Assembly: GCA_964019155.1 (NCBI GenBank)
Contig: OZ025245.1
Location: forward strand, 31,378,045 to 31,442,044
Reading direction: 5' to 3'
DNA: 64,000 nucleotides
Source: Osedax fenrisi
Taxonomy: Eukaryota; Annelida; Polychaeta; Sabellida; Siboglinidae
Below, piece by piece: positions 1 to 10,601 of the stretch; the first letter of the stretch is position 1, and every line of letters starts with the position of its first letter. The notes beneath the pieces were generated by a model. It was not told the DNA's origin, searched no databases, and worked only from the letters and a program-made list of their open reading frames with translations. Position numbers and translations under genes: made by a program.

Positions 1-1377
1 TGAACCCATGCAGTCCATAACGCCCCATTCCACCTTGTCCAGCCAACTATTGTGGACTAGAGTGACATCGGGTGCGCTACGACCGCCCGTACCGACATTG
101 ACCCTGGTGGCCTCCCCATCATTCGCCACGCTGAAGTTCTTCTCTACCAGCCAATCCTCAACTTTTTCTCCCAGCCTATCTTCCGGCTGCCAACTGTCCC
201 ACAGTCTCGAGTGGGCATTCAAGTCACCCCCAACAATGGTATTCTCAGCGTACGGTAGTTCCCGAGTATCAAACTCACTACCTTGTTGAGACCCTCTAGT
301 GGGGGGACAGTACACGTTGGCGCACATCGTTTTGCTGAGAGATGCTAAGTTGATATTGACTAGCAGAATCTCCAACAGCGATCCTTCTACAGCTTCGGTG
401 TGAGACACCACTGTGAAGGGAATATCTTCCTTGACGAATGTGATGAGTCCACCACCTCTTCCAACTCCGCGGTCCTTCCTGATCGTAGTGTAACCCTTCA
501 GCTTCGGGTCTGGGTCAGTTGCTCTAAGCTTGGACTCCTGGATCATGATGACATCAGACTTTGAAGATTTGGCCCTGTCTTCCAACTCGACCATCTTTGT
601 CTTGATGCCATTTGCGTTCCACTGCATCAGCTTCAGGTTTTGTCGAAGTTCTACTTCGACCTTCCTTACCTTTGTTATGGATTGGATAGCGGCGAGATCC
701 GTGCTCGCGCTGTTCGCACTGGACGAACATCCACCACATAACCATCTTTCTGCAGCGAGAACCATAACCAGTTCCGCTCTTGATAGCTTAGAGCAACTCT
801 TGTGCGATTCTCTCCCACACCCTGTACATAACAGTGGTGAGGACGTGCGCCTCAAGCTCCTGTAGCAAAGCAAGCAGAGCCTCGTATTGGCCGCTGTGGC
901 CGGGCTCCTTGCTACCCCTATCGTCTGGCCAACAAGAATGTTAGTCCTCAAGGGGGCAACGGATGCCTGCAATGCTACCGGGGTTAATGGCCTGACCTGA
1001 GGGTTTTTACACGACACACATTCCCAAACTCCTCTGCTTTGGGCGGCTCTCTTTAGCAGGCTACAACATTCCTGCTTATGTGATAGGTCTCCGCACCCAA
1101 CACAAGTCAGGAATGTCTGGTTGTTCCTCAGGACCTTACCGCATACCTTGCAGGAAGGCCCTGGGTTTTTCTCCACATCACCCGCTCGGGTGATTAGCAC
1201 CCGAGGCAACCAGGCCGAGTCCTGTTGTCCGGGAGGATAAAAAATATCCGTGTTTCTGGGGGAGTAGCAGACCCTCCGAGCCTGGGGCTCGAGAGCTGGT
1301 CTTGCCGGGGGGAATATCCTTTTCGCCTCCCTGAGGGAGTACACGAAGCGCCACGTGTAGGCCGGATACTGCTTCGC
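1..1377 (-). CDS. Non-LTR polyprotein, partial: 2A, two PHD-like fingers, APE endonuclease
   Basis: One reading frame is open on the minus strand from the TAG at 1434-1432 to the left edge, with no stop. After about 65 codons it encodes GDVEKNPGP (1182-1156), a canonical 2A motif. Two C4HC3-like fingers follow: CKVC...CVGC...H...C...WECVSC (about 1153-1000) and CLLC...CTGC...H...C...WLCGGC (about 865-727). The endonuclease begins with MQWNANGI, then QESKL, GRGGGLITF, YCPP, GDLNAHS and GGRSAPDVT, all APE-family motifs. There is no in-frame ATG between the upstream stop and the 2A, so initiation is non-AUG or the start was lost. The 2A would release a short leader from the rest. The RT part lies beyond the window. 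Confidence 0.88.
1156..1182 (-). other. 2A ribosome-skipping peptide motif
   Basis: The codons read GDVEKNPGP, a perfect match to the D(V/I)ExNPGP 2A consensus, preceded by VLITRA. Ribosome skipping would occur between the last G and P. 2A peptides are established in trypanosome L1Tc/ingi and in some animal APE-type retrotransposons. Its position upstream of two zinc fingers suggests that it trims a leader translated from the ribozyme region. Confidence 0.9.
1314..1377 (-). ncRNA. HDV-like self-cleaving ribozyme at the 5' end of copy B
   Basis: Read on the minus strand, the segment folds as a double pseudoknot. P1 is GCGAAGC (1377-1371) with GCTTCGT (1349-1343), seven pairs with the first a G-U wobble as at the HDV cleavage site. 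P2 is TATCC (1368-1364) with GGATA (1319-1315). P3 is GCC (1362-1360) with GGC (1352-1350), closing the 7-nt L3 TACACGT. P4 is CTCCC/GGGAG (1339-1335, 1331-1327) with loop TCA. J4/2 is GCGAAAA, holding the expected catalytic C followed by purines. Predicted cleavage is between 1378 and 1377, the retroelement boundary. HDV-like ribozymes at 5' ends are known for R2, RTE and L1Tc. The fold was found by hand; activity is inferred. Confidence 0.88.
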
Positions 1378-1380
1378 AGA

Positions 1381-1406
1381 TGTTGTTGTTGTTGTTGTTG
1401 TTGTTG
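1381..1406 (-). repeat. (CAA)n 3' tail of copy A
   Basis: About 8.7 units of TGT on the plus strand, CAA on the element strand, follow the 25-nt 3' UTR of copy A. They lie three bases (TCT) from the ribozyme start of copy B. I-group elements commonly end in simple trinucleotide repeats. Confidence 0.85.
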
Positions 1407-1431
1407 ATTGCGGCGAGGCGTCACATGGAGC

Positions 1432-4400
1432 CTAAAGTGCATGTGCGAATGCTAGTAAATCCTTGGGTGATTCCACTAACACTGATAACGGAAGCGCCGT
1501 TCCCCCAAATCCGCGAATGCGTTGTCCCGCTGTGGCCGGACATTCCTGAAGCCAGTGCTCCAAAGTCTCCTCTCCTCCTTCGCAGAAAGGACACTGTGGT
1601 GAAGATTCACTGATAATGCTTCTGTAGGCGGCTAATCTTGTGCAGTGGCCGCTGCGGAGTTACGCCAGAAGAACTGCTTCATTTCTCGGAAGCAGGATTC
1701 TATCCCTTTTTCCACTGAATACTGCTTTCGTCCTCTGCTGACAGGGGGATCCGTGATTTCCTGGATGAAGAGTGACCTCGCAGCTCGGAACGAGATACCC
1801 TGATACCCATCAGTCCTGTCGTCCGTTGAGATGTCCGCTTTCCCCGCGTTATCATCCGCCCAGTCATTGCCTATGAGTCGCAGTAGCCTGGTACCCATTG
1901 CAGAAGGACACTGCATTTAACTCCGACGAGATTTGTCCTTAACTCGTCTAGGAGCCTTCCGTCCTTCCTGCCTGAGCCCTAGATGGCGATTAGAGCAGAC
2001 TGACTGTCTGAACATATCACAAAAGGAGGAATCTGCCGCATTTCGCAAGATCCACTCCGTTGCAAGTATTAGCGTGGCTACCTCAGTATCGTACGAGCAC
2101 GTCCATCTACAACCTGTGCAGGAGCTTATGTGTACTCTAGTTGGGTTACTTGCCGCACCAGTAATGACAATGGCAGCGCTTCCTCCATTAGAGACACCGC
2201 CCTGGGCTGAACCGTCCGTGTAGATGGTGTAGTCTGCCACTCCTGCAGCACCAATAGTGGTGATGGCTTCCGCTAATAGAGCTTTGTTGCAGTGGCTTTT
2301 CTTACTACTGCCGATAAGGGTTGTCCTTATTGACCAAGGCGAGTTCACTATCCATTTCCATCCAGGTAAGTGCTTTATGGAGAGTTCTTCCCTCGGATAC
2401 TCATCCAACCCTAGTTTAGCACACTCATCCTTTCCCATGTTCCTGTTCTTCCATCTGTGCGGTGTAGTGGACGTGACTAGTTTACGTCTGGGATTTTCCT
2501 GTGGTAAAACGGGCCGACTTCTCCCATGCTATAAGGCAATTATGTCGAATTGATGTTTCGAAGGAAGGTAATTCTGCCTCCAACCTCAAGCATTCCAGGG
2601 CAGTATCTGACGTGTGAATACCCTAAGAGCCCTGTTCTGAACACGTTCAAGGATAATGCCGTTTGTCTTAGCGAGCCACGCCGCACCACAGTAGTTTAGC
2701 ACACTATTGATCATGGCAAGACAGATTCTCCCGCGACTCCAACCCCACTCCTTTGACGCTAGAGACGCCAGCATGCGCCCCAGTACTTTAGATTTGACGT
2801 CTTCTACATGGGGGCGAAAGGTCAGAGTGCAGTCGCATGCGATGCCCAGAAACTTTAGTGTTCTATTTATCGGTAAAGTTACCCCGTTCAATCGTACTTC
2901 TGGGCACCAACCCGCTTCCTTCGTGTCCGTTGAGAAGAAGGACGTCTCGCATTTGGATGCATTCAGCGTGAGCTTATGTTCCTCGCTCCAGATCCCGAAA
3001 TTCGTTATAGTATCTTGAACCTTACTTAGAACCACGTTTTTGTCTCTGCTCTGAGCCCATACCGCAATATCATCAGCATACAAGCTCACCTTGACACCCT
3101 CCGAAGCCACACCCTGATCCCGTCTATGTAGAATAGGAAGAGCAGCGAAGAGAGGACAGCACCCTGCGGTACACCTCGATGAAGCTTGAAGCTTCTGCCT
3201 AGTGTATTGTCGAGACGGACCCTACTTTGCGGTCGGATAGGAAACCTTTGATCCATCTGATCATTAATAGCGGCACTCCTTTGTCCAATAATAAGCAGCC
3301 TCTCTCTCCACACCGTGTCGTAAGCCTTACTAAAGTCTAGCAGTGCCAGTACTGTACGGGAAGCAGGACGATCTTGAAAGGCGTCGCTGATGGACTGTGA
3401 CAGTCGTAAAACCTGGTCCTCACACACCTCATGCACCTGAAACCCGCCTGACCCTCGCTCCACCTCCCATTACTTTCGGCCAGATAAGACAAACGACTGG
3501 CTACCATGCGCTCCATGGTTTTCGCAATGCACGAGGTGAGAGAGACTGGCCTAAAAGAGTCAACTTTGCTGGCAGGTTTACCCTTCTTTAACAGAGGGAC
3601 AATTACTGCCTCTCTCCATGACGACGGGCACCTACCGTAACTCCACAACTCATTGATAATATCAAGGAGGTAACTCAATGCTATGGGTCCCAAAGCCTTC
3701 ACAAATCTAGGGGAGATATTATATCTACCAGGAGCCCGTTTAGCCTTCATGCTATCTATGGCCACCTTCAGTTCCGACAAGTTGAATTCTTTACAACTCT
3801 CTTCTGCTACGCTATCATCACCTAGTGCTTTACGGATGGCTTTTTTCCGGCGATCCGACTTAGCTATCTGTGGACGGCTGATCTCAGCATATCTAGCCAC
3901 AAAGACATCTGCTTTTTCGCGGCTTGATGAGTAGTGTTTCCCATTATGGATAAGGACTTCGTTCCTGTTGCATCCGGAATTCCTTCCGCTGAGCGATTTG
4001 ATTGTATCCCATATCTTGCTAGGGTCAGAGCTCATTTCTGCATCTGACAGGAATTCCTTCCAACGCTCCTCCTTACCATTTTGGATCAACATGTGGACCT
4101 CCCTGCATGCTTCGACCCACTCAACCCTCTTGTCTGCGATGTTGCGCCTTAGTAACCCGTATCTCCCTCGTTAGCCATTTCTTACCGTTAGAGGTGGCCT
4201 TTACTTTGCCAATGGATGATGCCGCCGACTCTAGAATGATCCTATTTAAGTGGGTCGCTCTAGCCTCTAAGGAGCTCTTTTGGTTGTTTTCAGTCATGGA
4301 GCGAAGAGTATCATCCACCTTCGCGGCGAATCCTACCATATCCGCTCTCTTCCAATTCCACCTGAGCTCCTTGACTGGTTGAACCTGAAGCGCCTCAATT

Positions 4401-4578
4401 TGGCAGTATATCGTGACAAGGATAGGAAGGCGGTCTGAATCCATGCAGTCTGTAGGACTCCACTCCGTCTTTTCCAGCCAGCTGCTATGTACCAAAGTGA
4501 TATCCGGTGCACTTTTACCACCCGTTCCGACATTAACGCGCGTCGCGCGTAGCGGAGCCATCATTTTCTACGCTAACA
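1432..4578 (-). pseudogene. Frameshifted EN-RT-RNase H polyprotein of copy A
   Basis: Successive minus-strand segments give the end of an APE endonuclease (4564-4121), an RT start (4092-3337, with SFRPVSLTSC and EGQAGFR), RT fingers and palm (3463-3086, with LLDFSKAYDTVW and RGVPQGAVLS), the catalytic box YADD at 3080-3069, an RNase H (IYTDGSA near 2225, TEVATLILATEW, then GNDWADDNAGKA near 1860), and a C-terminal CPFC...H...C zinc finger (about 1590-1540). Breaks lie near 4130-4150, 3440, 3300-3220, 3110-3085, 2000-1920 and 1640, so it cannot make a full protein. The stop is the TAG at 1434-1432. The third RNase H region is shifted out of frame from the first two. Confidence 0.9.
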
Positions 4579-6096
4579 TTGTTTAAACATGTTTAAATGA
4601 TAAAAAATAACTATTTATATCATATATAATTTATATGAGTTGATAATCAACATTAAAATGTGAACATTACATTATCAAATAAATGTATTAATGAATCACA
4701 AATGAATTACATTGATATACGGAAACATGTGTTAGATTGGTCTATATAGGTACATCACATGATAGCTTCAGCACTTATCATCATCAGTAATGTATGATTA
4801 AATAATTACATAACTAAATGGCTATCAAATGTTAGTCCCAATGATGGTTTTGCAATAATATTTGAATATGAATTACAGTCATATCGTCGTCCCCTGTTCA
4901 TTTCGTCTGGTCATTTCGTCCGCAACATTTAGTCACTTCATCAGAAATATAGTCATTTCGTCCGAAAATTAACCATTTATTTCGGACACAGGTGACTACA
5001 TTTTGAGGACCAAGTGACAGATGAAATGACCAGTGGACCAAGTAATATGACACTCTAAACATTTTAATATGACACCATATATTACAGATAATTTCCTACG
5101 AGAAGAAATTATAAACTCTAGTATTGTGACGACAACCTCCCATTCCATGTATCGTATCTTAAACTGTGGTGGCTTACATTAAATATCATACAAATCGGCT
5201 CTTTTCAGGGCCACCTATTCTTAACAGGCTTATAATGTATTAATCTATTTCTAAATATTTTAAAATTTATCATATGAAATATTACTTTTATAAATATCAA
5301 ATTATATTGTTTTCAAGCTAATGTATTACTTATTTATATCATAAATAAACTATAAAATATTAAAAATATACTTATATATAAAATTAATTATAAATGTTAT
5401 GTCATAATTTAATTTAAAGGATCAGGTTCGACGGAAAGGACATGATATTTTAGATATGTTCACACTTAAACAAACATCAAATGCTGATCATATACAGTGA
5501 TATTTATCTTTATTCAGTGGTTATTGAACGGTTTTGTTAGATACGCCTCTAAATTAGTCATCAGATATTACAAACACATACATTCATATATACTATATAA
5601 TATATAGTATATATATATACTTAGATTGAAAAATTAACAAAATTCTGAATACATAAACAAAATATAATCAATAAAATCAAAATAATGCACAAATTAAGAA
5701 TCGATGTATCCCTTTTTAATTATAATTGTACATGTTTAAGTAATAATATTACCTTTTCATTATGTTAATTATATATTATCACACACACTCACGTTCAATA
5801 CATATATAATCTTACTTATATAATATACTATATAATGTACAATGTACAAGTATGAGTAGCCTTCAAAGATAGATAACCATCCCTTGTAAGCAGAAAGAGA
5901 GTTAGCCTGAAAGTGATGTTAGTGTTTTAAACCATCTGAGCTAAAGTTATATTAGTATTGTAACATATCACTGTGGCCGATATAAAATATGTATAAATTA
6001 CCCACTACATTGTATGTGTAATATTATAATACTTTCAAATGAAATTCAAACATTAACAAATATATACAATCACATTCACAGATACAGCAATGAGAA
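4579..6096. other. AT-rich spacer with one small foldback
   Basis: No gene is visible. The DNA is mostly A+T. The only structured part is the TCATTTCGTC-rich stretch near 4885-5060, listed separately. Confidence 0.6.
4885..5060. repeat. Foldback with TCATTTCGTC motifs
   Basis: The left side repeats GTCATTTCGTC four times (about 4890-4955). The right side carries the reverse complement form GATGAAATGACC (about 5018-5030) followed by GTGGACCAAG. This is probably a degraded MITE-like element. No clear target duplication was found. Confidence 0.45.
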
Positions 6097-6316
6097 CCCA
6101 GCAAACAAAAATAGTAACATCTGAGCCACATTTCAGTAACATTCTATGCCACACAAAGCAACATTTTGTAAACAATGTGGTATAAATGTTACTCGTTTTA
6201 GAGTAACATATGAACCACAAAGCAACATTCAACCCGCAGTAGTGGTTCATATGTTACTTAAATGTTGCTTTGTGGTTTAATGTTACTATGATATTACTTA
6301 AATAATAACCCAGCAA
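6097..6316. repeat. Left foldback, AACAT/GTTACT family
   Basis: It begins CCCAGCAAACAAAAATAG and contains inverted copies of CACAAAGCAACATT (about 6153) and AATGTTGCTTTGTGG (about 6261), so it folds on itself. A second direct CCCAGCAAAC occurs at about 6308. The family is the same as at 15785-16345. Confidence 0.7.
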
Positions 6317-6425
6317 ACTATTTTTTGGCAATATCCGGATTTTTCTGGACAGAATCCGGATTTTATTGGCAAATAATATCCGGAAAAAATCCGGCAACAT
6401 GTGGTTAATTTGGCAAGAAATAAAT

Positions 6426-7050
6426 CTGGAAATATACGGCAAGAAAATAATCCGGAAATATCTGACAAGTAAATAATCCGGAAATATCCGACAAGTAAAT
6501 AATCTAGAAATATCCGACAATCAATAATCTGGAAATATACGGCAAGATATAATCCGGAAATATCCGACAAGTAAATAATCTAGAAATATCCGACAATCAA
6601 TAATCCGGAAATATACGGAAAGATATAATCCGGAAATATCTGACAAGTAAATAATCTGGAAATATCCGACAAGTAAATAATCTGGAAATATCCGGCAATC
6701 AATAATTTGGAAATATCCGACAAGTAAATAATCTGGAAATATCCGGCAATTAATAATTTGGAAATATCCGACAAGTAAATATTCTGGAAATATCTGACAA
6801 GTAAATAATCCGGAAATATCCGACAAGTAAATAATCTAGAAATATCCGACAATCAATAATCTGGAAATATACGGCAAGATATAATCCGGAAATATCCGAC
6901 AAGTAAATAATCTAGAAATATCCGACAATCAATAATCTGGAAATATACGGCAAGATATAATCCGGAAATATCCGACAAGTAAATAATCTAGAAATATCCG
7001 ACAAGTAAATAATCTAGAAATATCCGACAAGTAAATAATCTAGAAATATT
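6426..7050. repeat. 25-26 bp minisatellite with 76-bp higher-order units
   Basis: About 24 monomers start GAAATATCCGACAAG or close variants. Three types, A (26 bp, ...CAAGTAAATAATC), B (25 bp, ...CAATCAATAATC) and C (25 bp, ...ATACGGCAAGATATAATC), recur as A-B-C of 76 bp at least four times. Monomer junctions form TCTAGA, TCCGGA or TCTGGA. The block is open in several frames, which gives spurious proteins. Confidence 0.9.
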
Positions 7051-7088
7051 CGGTTAGAAAATATAAGAATTAAATTTATATATTTATT

Positions 7089-7201
7089 TTAATAATGAGG
7101 AGAATTCCCTTGCAATGGTTCATCATCCATTTCATCGTGGTCCTTTTCTTCTTCCTCGTCTTCCTTTTCATCTTCATCTTCTTCATATACACTATTCTTA
7201 T
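7089..7201 (-). other. Acidic open segment, possible last exon
   Basis: After an acceptor-like CACCAG (ending at 7202 on the minus strand) the frame encodes a run rich in Asp and Glu (YEEDEDEKEDEEEE), then DHDEMDDEPLQGNSPHY and a stop. It is more G+C-rich than its flanks. No upstream exon is recognisable, and a low-complexity GAA repeat could produce the same pattern. Confidence 0.2.
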
Positions 7202-8889
7202 CTGGTGATTTTATAATATAATTACTAATAATTATAAGATGATATAAATATATTGGCTCGGTGACAACTATAAAAAATAGTATTCTTATTTTGGACACAT
7301 TTAGAATATTTAAGGGGATGAGAACTTTATTCGTTTTATCATAATAAATATGTATTTAATTTAATTTTAATTGATTAATTATACATCTCTACATATAAAT
7401 ATTATGATATAAATCTAATGATTTATATATAAATGGATTATATATTTTTCAAAATCTAATAAAATTGTAAATAATATTAATCTAATCATTTACTTTCTTC
7501 AACTAGCATTACGTTCTCTATTTACACCTAAACTAATGTATGAATATAAGCAAAGGAGTCACTACAAGGCATAACAATAACCAATGAATATGTATATAAA
7601 TATGTTTGTATAATTTTCATCTAACACACAACATAGGTGTTGATTTTGATATTTATATGATTTATCCCTGATCTACATTATATTATATACATTATTTACA
7701 ACACCTATATACTCTACAGAGAATAAAGTAGCAATATAAAATGTAGGTATACATATACTTCTTCTAAATAGAATATCTTGAAATATAAGTCACAAAATAA
7801 TTATTTACTTATACCAGACATATATAATCATTTAATAATAAACCAGTTCTATCCATCTCCTGCTCCTTTAGCCAGATATCCTTCCATTATTATTGTTCCC
7901 TGCTTTTATTGGTATACTATTTTGCATCTATTCGTTATATATTGTTTATATATTTTATTGTTTAATTTTATTGTTTAGTATTTAATTAATTTTTGAGTAT
8001 AATTTTATTTAAATAATTAAAATTTCAAACATATTATTAATTTTTTCATTTAAATCTCTAAATTCAAATCACCAACGATATCCCCATCGATATCCTCATC
8101 GAAATTGTTAGTGTGGCATAGGCTTTAGCATTTAAAACATATAATTATCTCTATCTATTAAATAGAAAATATATTTATAAAACGAACGGCACTCATCCCC
8201 TTAATACGTGAATATTTTATTTATATTTGATATTTTATTGAAAAAAAATATCTAATAATTAAATATTATTATTATAATATATATATTCCATAGATATGAG
8301 AAGTATATTACAACAAATTATATTATAAAGTTTTAATTTAATGTATACATAAAATAAATGTTATATAATTTTAATTGTAATATTAACCATTATTAGAACA
8401 CACTTTAATCGATTTAAAGGCTGCCGCAATTTTTCTATCAATTTCACCATTCGTCATCTCTTTACAGTTACTTATATTTATCTGTAATTATTTACAATTA
8501 ATATAAACATCAACAGAATACATTTTATAATAAAGTAACATAACACGGATACAAATTAGTGTACTAATAAACTTTAATTTAGGGTACAGTGAAGACAAAT
8601 GTAGTACATAATTAATATGTACACTAATTAGGGTATAGGAGTATAACAATAATGTAGGGTATTGGTGTCATATTTAGGTCACATATATCCCTTTACTGGG
8701 TTATAGATGAATATAATTTAATTTTTTTTCTACATGTTTCAATTATGTTATGAATATATTATAAACATATGATAAATAATTTCATAAATACATTATTTAT
8801 AAAATAAAAGTGTAGGAAGATACCTACAAAGTACAACTATATACTTTTGTACTTATTTTAATATAAGATCATATAAAATAACATTATAT
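7202..8889. other. AT-rich DNA without visible genes
   Basis: No convincing coding exon, RNA gene or transposon terminus is seen. Short stretches such as 8400-8460 and 8580-8700 (several GGGTA-like words) are slightly richer in G+C and may be decayed repeats. Confidence 0.5.
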
Positions 8890-9069
8890 TAAAAAGCGAG
8901 TAAAAGCTAATTTATATAAAATTTAATAGAGCAATGAAAACATTGTAGTTCACAAATCGCAGCAAACCTAAATTTATAGATATATCTATTTCGATACTGC
9001 CGATAGTATGAATACTAATCACGTTGCGTAGATATGGAGTATTATATCTTTGCTTCGCAAAATCTTTGT
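8890..9069 (-). repeat. Fragment of the CAAAGATTTT MITE family
   Basis: The reverse complement begins CAAAGATTTTGCGAAGCAAA and continues through the CATTGCTCTATTAAATT and AATTAGCTTTTA words found in the full copies at 21304 and 31412. The other terminus is missing. A (TTA)n microsatellite follows at about 9068-9091. Confidence 0.75.
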
Positions 9070-9091
9070 TATTATTATTATTATTATTATT

Positions 9092-9260
9092 TAAAAACCT
9101 GGTTAAGACATAGTTGGTCTGTTATTTCATCCAGCGCTTTCCTTGCATAGTGTTGCCTTTTTAGAACTTAGCTCGGATCAAGGAATATTCGGAGCATACT
9201 GTAATTATTATAGGTTTTTTAGATAAAATACAAATACATTTTTCATAAATAATCAAATAT
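9092..9260. repeat. Dispersed repeat copy 1
   Basis: Shares CCTGGTTAAGACATAGTTGG, TGTTATTTCATCCA, AATATTC and GCATACTGT, and further on TATTATAGGTTTTTTAGAT, with 10955-11200 in the same order and orientation. Its class is unknown. Confidence 0.7.
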
Positions 9261-9864
9261 AAATATACAATTAAATTAAAATAAAATATGAATACAGATA
9301 ACTGGCGCCAAATTATTATATATATATATATATATTTATATAGATTTAGTATCATTTAATATCAATTTGTAAGTATTATCGGTCTGTATCGAATATGATA
9401 CCCTTTTATTTTGATTACTGAATATAAAGTCAAAGTAAAAATACTTGTTTCGATATTATACACACTAGTACATGTTGTATATTATAAGAATTATATACAT
9501 GTGATATTATTATAATTTTAAAGTATACAAAGATACATGTAAAATATTTTAAATGTGACTTAGGCAATAGTAATAAAAACAAACAAGGGCCATATTTGAT
9601 ATTCTCTATGTAATCATAGTCTATGATATTTACTTAGCTCATCCCATATCTATTAAAACATGTTTGTTCAAAATTCAAATCATTCACTCGCCACCACCTG
9701 CAATTTTACGATATATTTTGAACCGAAATTATCGTTATTTAGAGAGCTCAAGTGATTATATTTTTTAATATCTGCGGCTAAAACTTATTTATTATATTAA
9801 TCTGTATTACATATATTTATTTATATGTGTATAACTAGTAGTATACATTTAATGTAGTTTTAAA

Positions 9865-10601
9865 CAGGGTTGATGGTTTTTTCGGTGTTTACGTAAAAAC
9901 CAAAAAACCCGGTTTTATCGGTTTTTATTGTTTTTACAATATAAACAAGTACAAAATATAATTTTTTCATAACAAAACATTAACTAAATTGTATTATTTT
10001 CATTATAATTTTAAATATATAGACATCACATAATGGAACATAATTATTATTCAACATTATAATAAATTTAATAAGTTCCTCAGTTAAAAACCATTATTTT
10101 TAAATAATTATAAATGAATAGATATCATTTTATAGCTATTTAAATAAAAATATAATATCAAATGTAATTATATAATATGATTACATTTGATATTATATTT
10201 TTGATTCATATTTATAACATTTAATTTGATTATATAATAGTTATTTTATTTGCATTTAGAGTATTTCGGCTATAGCCATGCCCATAGTCCCACCCCTTTT
10301 GAAATCGCCGGCTACAGTGACTGGTAACCGTTACAATATACTAAAAATTGTAGTCTAAAATTGTACTTTACTTTATATTATTTAGTAAAATAATTAAGTT
10401 TGGTAATATTTGGCTATTACATATAAATAACTATTATTAATAATAATGTATTATCATAAAAACTATAATTTAAAAGTTAAATTAATTTGTTAAAAACCGT
10501 AAAAACCATAAAAACCATGGTTTTTACAACTTGAAAAAACCATAAAAACCGACGTAAAAACCCATTTGAAAAAACCAATTTTAAAAACCGAATCAACCCT
10601 G
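9865..10601. mobile_element. hAT-type MITE, complete
   Basis: It starts CAGGGTTGATGG and ends AATCAACCCTG, with subterminal AAAAACC/GGTTTTT-rich arms that pair. It is flanked by the exact 8-bp duplication GTTTTAAA (9857-9864 and 10602-10609). The CAG...CTG termini and 8-bp duplication are hallmarks of hAT elements. It has no transposase, so it is non-autonomous. Two broken relatives follow in opposite orientation at 12106 and 12510. Confidence 0.93.

Larger units (their letters stand above)
1..1377 (-). mobile_element. Ingi/I-group non-LTR retrotransposon, copy B (5' part)
   Basis: The element reads leftwards and runs off the window. Its 5' end is set at 1377 by the first base of an HDV-like ribozyme fold, just after the (CAA)n tail of another copy. 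Coding order is ribozyme, 2A peptide, two PHD-like fingers, APE endonuclease. Base composition is close to 50% G+C, in strong contrast with the flanking DNA. The clade call (Ingi/I group) rests on the 2A plus endonuclease architecture and on the RNase H seen in sister copy A. An R1-like relative is the main alternative. Confidence 0.85.
1381..4578 (-). mobile_element. Ingi/I-group non-LTR retrotransposon, copy A (5'-truncated)
   Basis: This copy reads leftwards from 4578, where homology to copy B's endonuclease begins inside the domain (NVSVENDG), to a (CAA)n tail at 1406-1381. The upstream flank turns abruptly AT-rich. The overlapping endonuclease segments of A and B are clearly related but differ at about a third of residues, so they are different subfamilies rather than a recent duplication. 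The 3' UTR is only about 25 nt. 5' truncation is typical of target-primed reverse transcription. Confidence 0.9.

Noticed and set aside
8..2553. Several plus-strand ORFs over the Ingi-type copies
   Set aside because: They are antisense shadows of the minus-strand endonuclease, RT and RNase H frames.
5425..5440. AGGTTCGACGG as a tRNA B box
   Set aside because: The match to the B-box consensus is incomplete and no A box, acceptor stem or anticodon arm can be drawn around it.
6254..6852. Four overlapping minus-strand open frames of 88-101 codons with repeating SDISGLF/YFQII peptides
   Set aside because: They are translations of the 25-26 bp minisatellite in several frames.
6426..7050. CRISPR-like array
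   Set aside because: Units are contiguous and without unique spacers, and the window is eukaryotic.
7778..9355. Short hydrophobic ORFs in AT-rich DNA (for example 7778-7978 and 9161-9355)
   Set aside because: Ile/Tyr/Phe/Asn-rich peptides expected by chance at this composition, without splice or family support.
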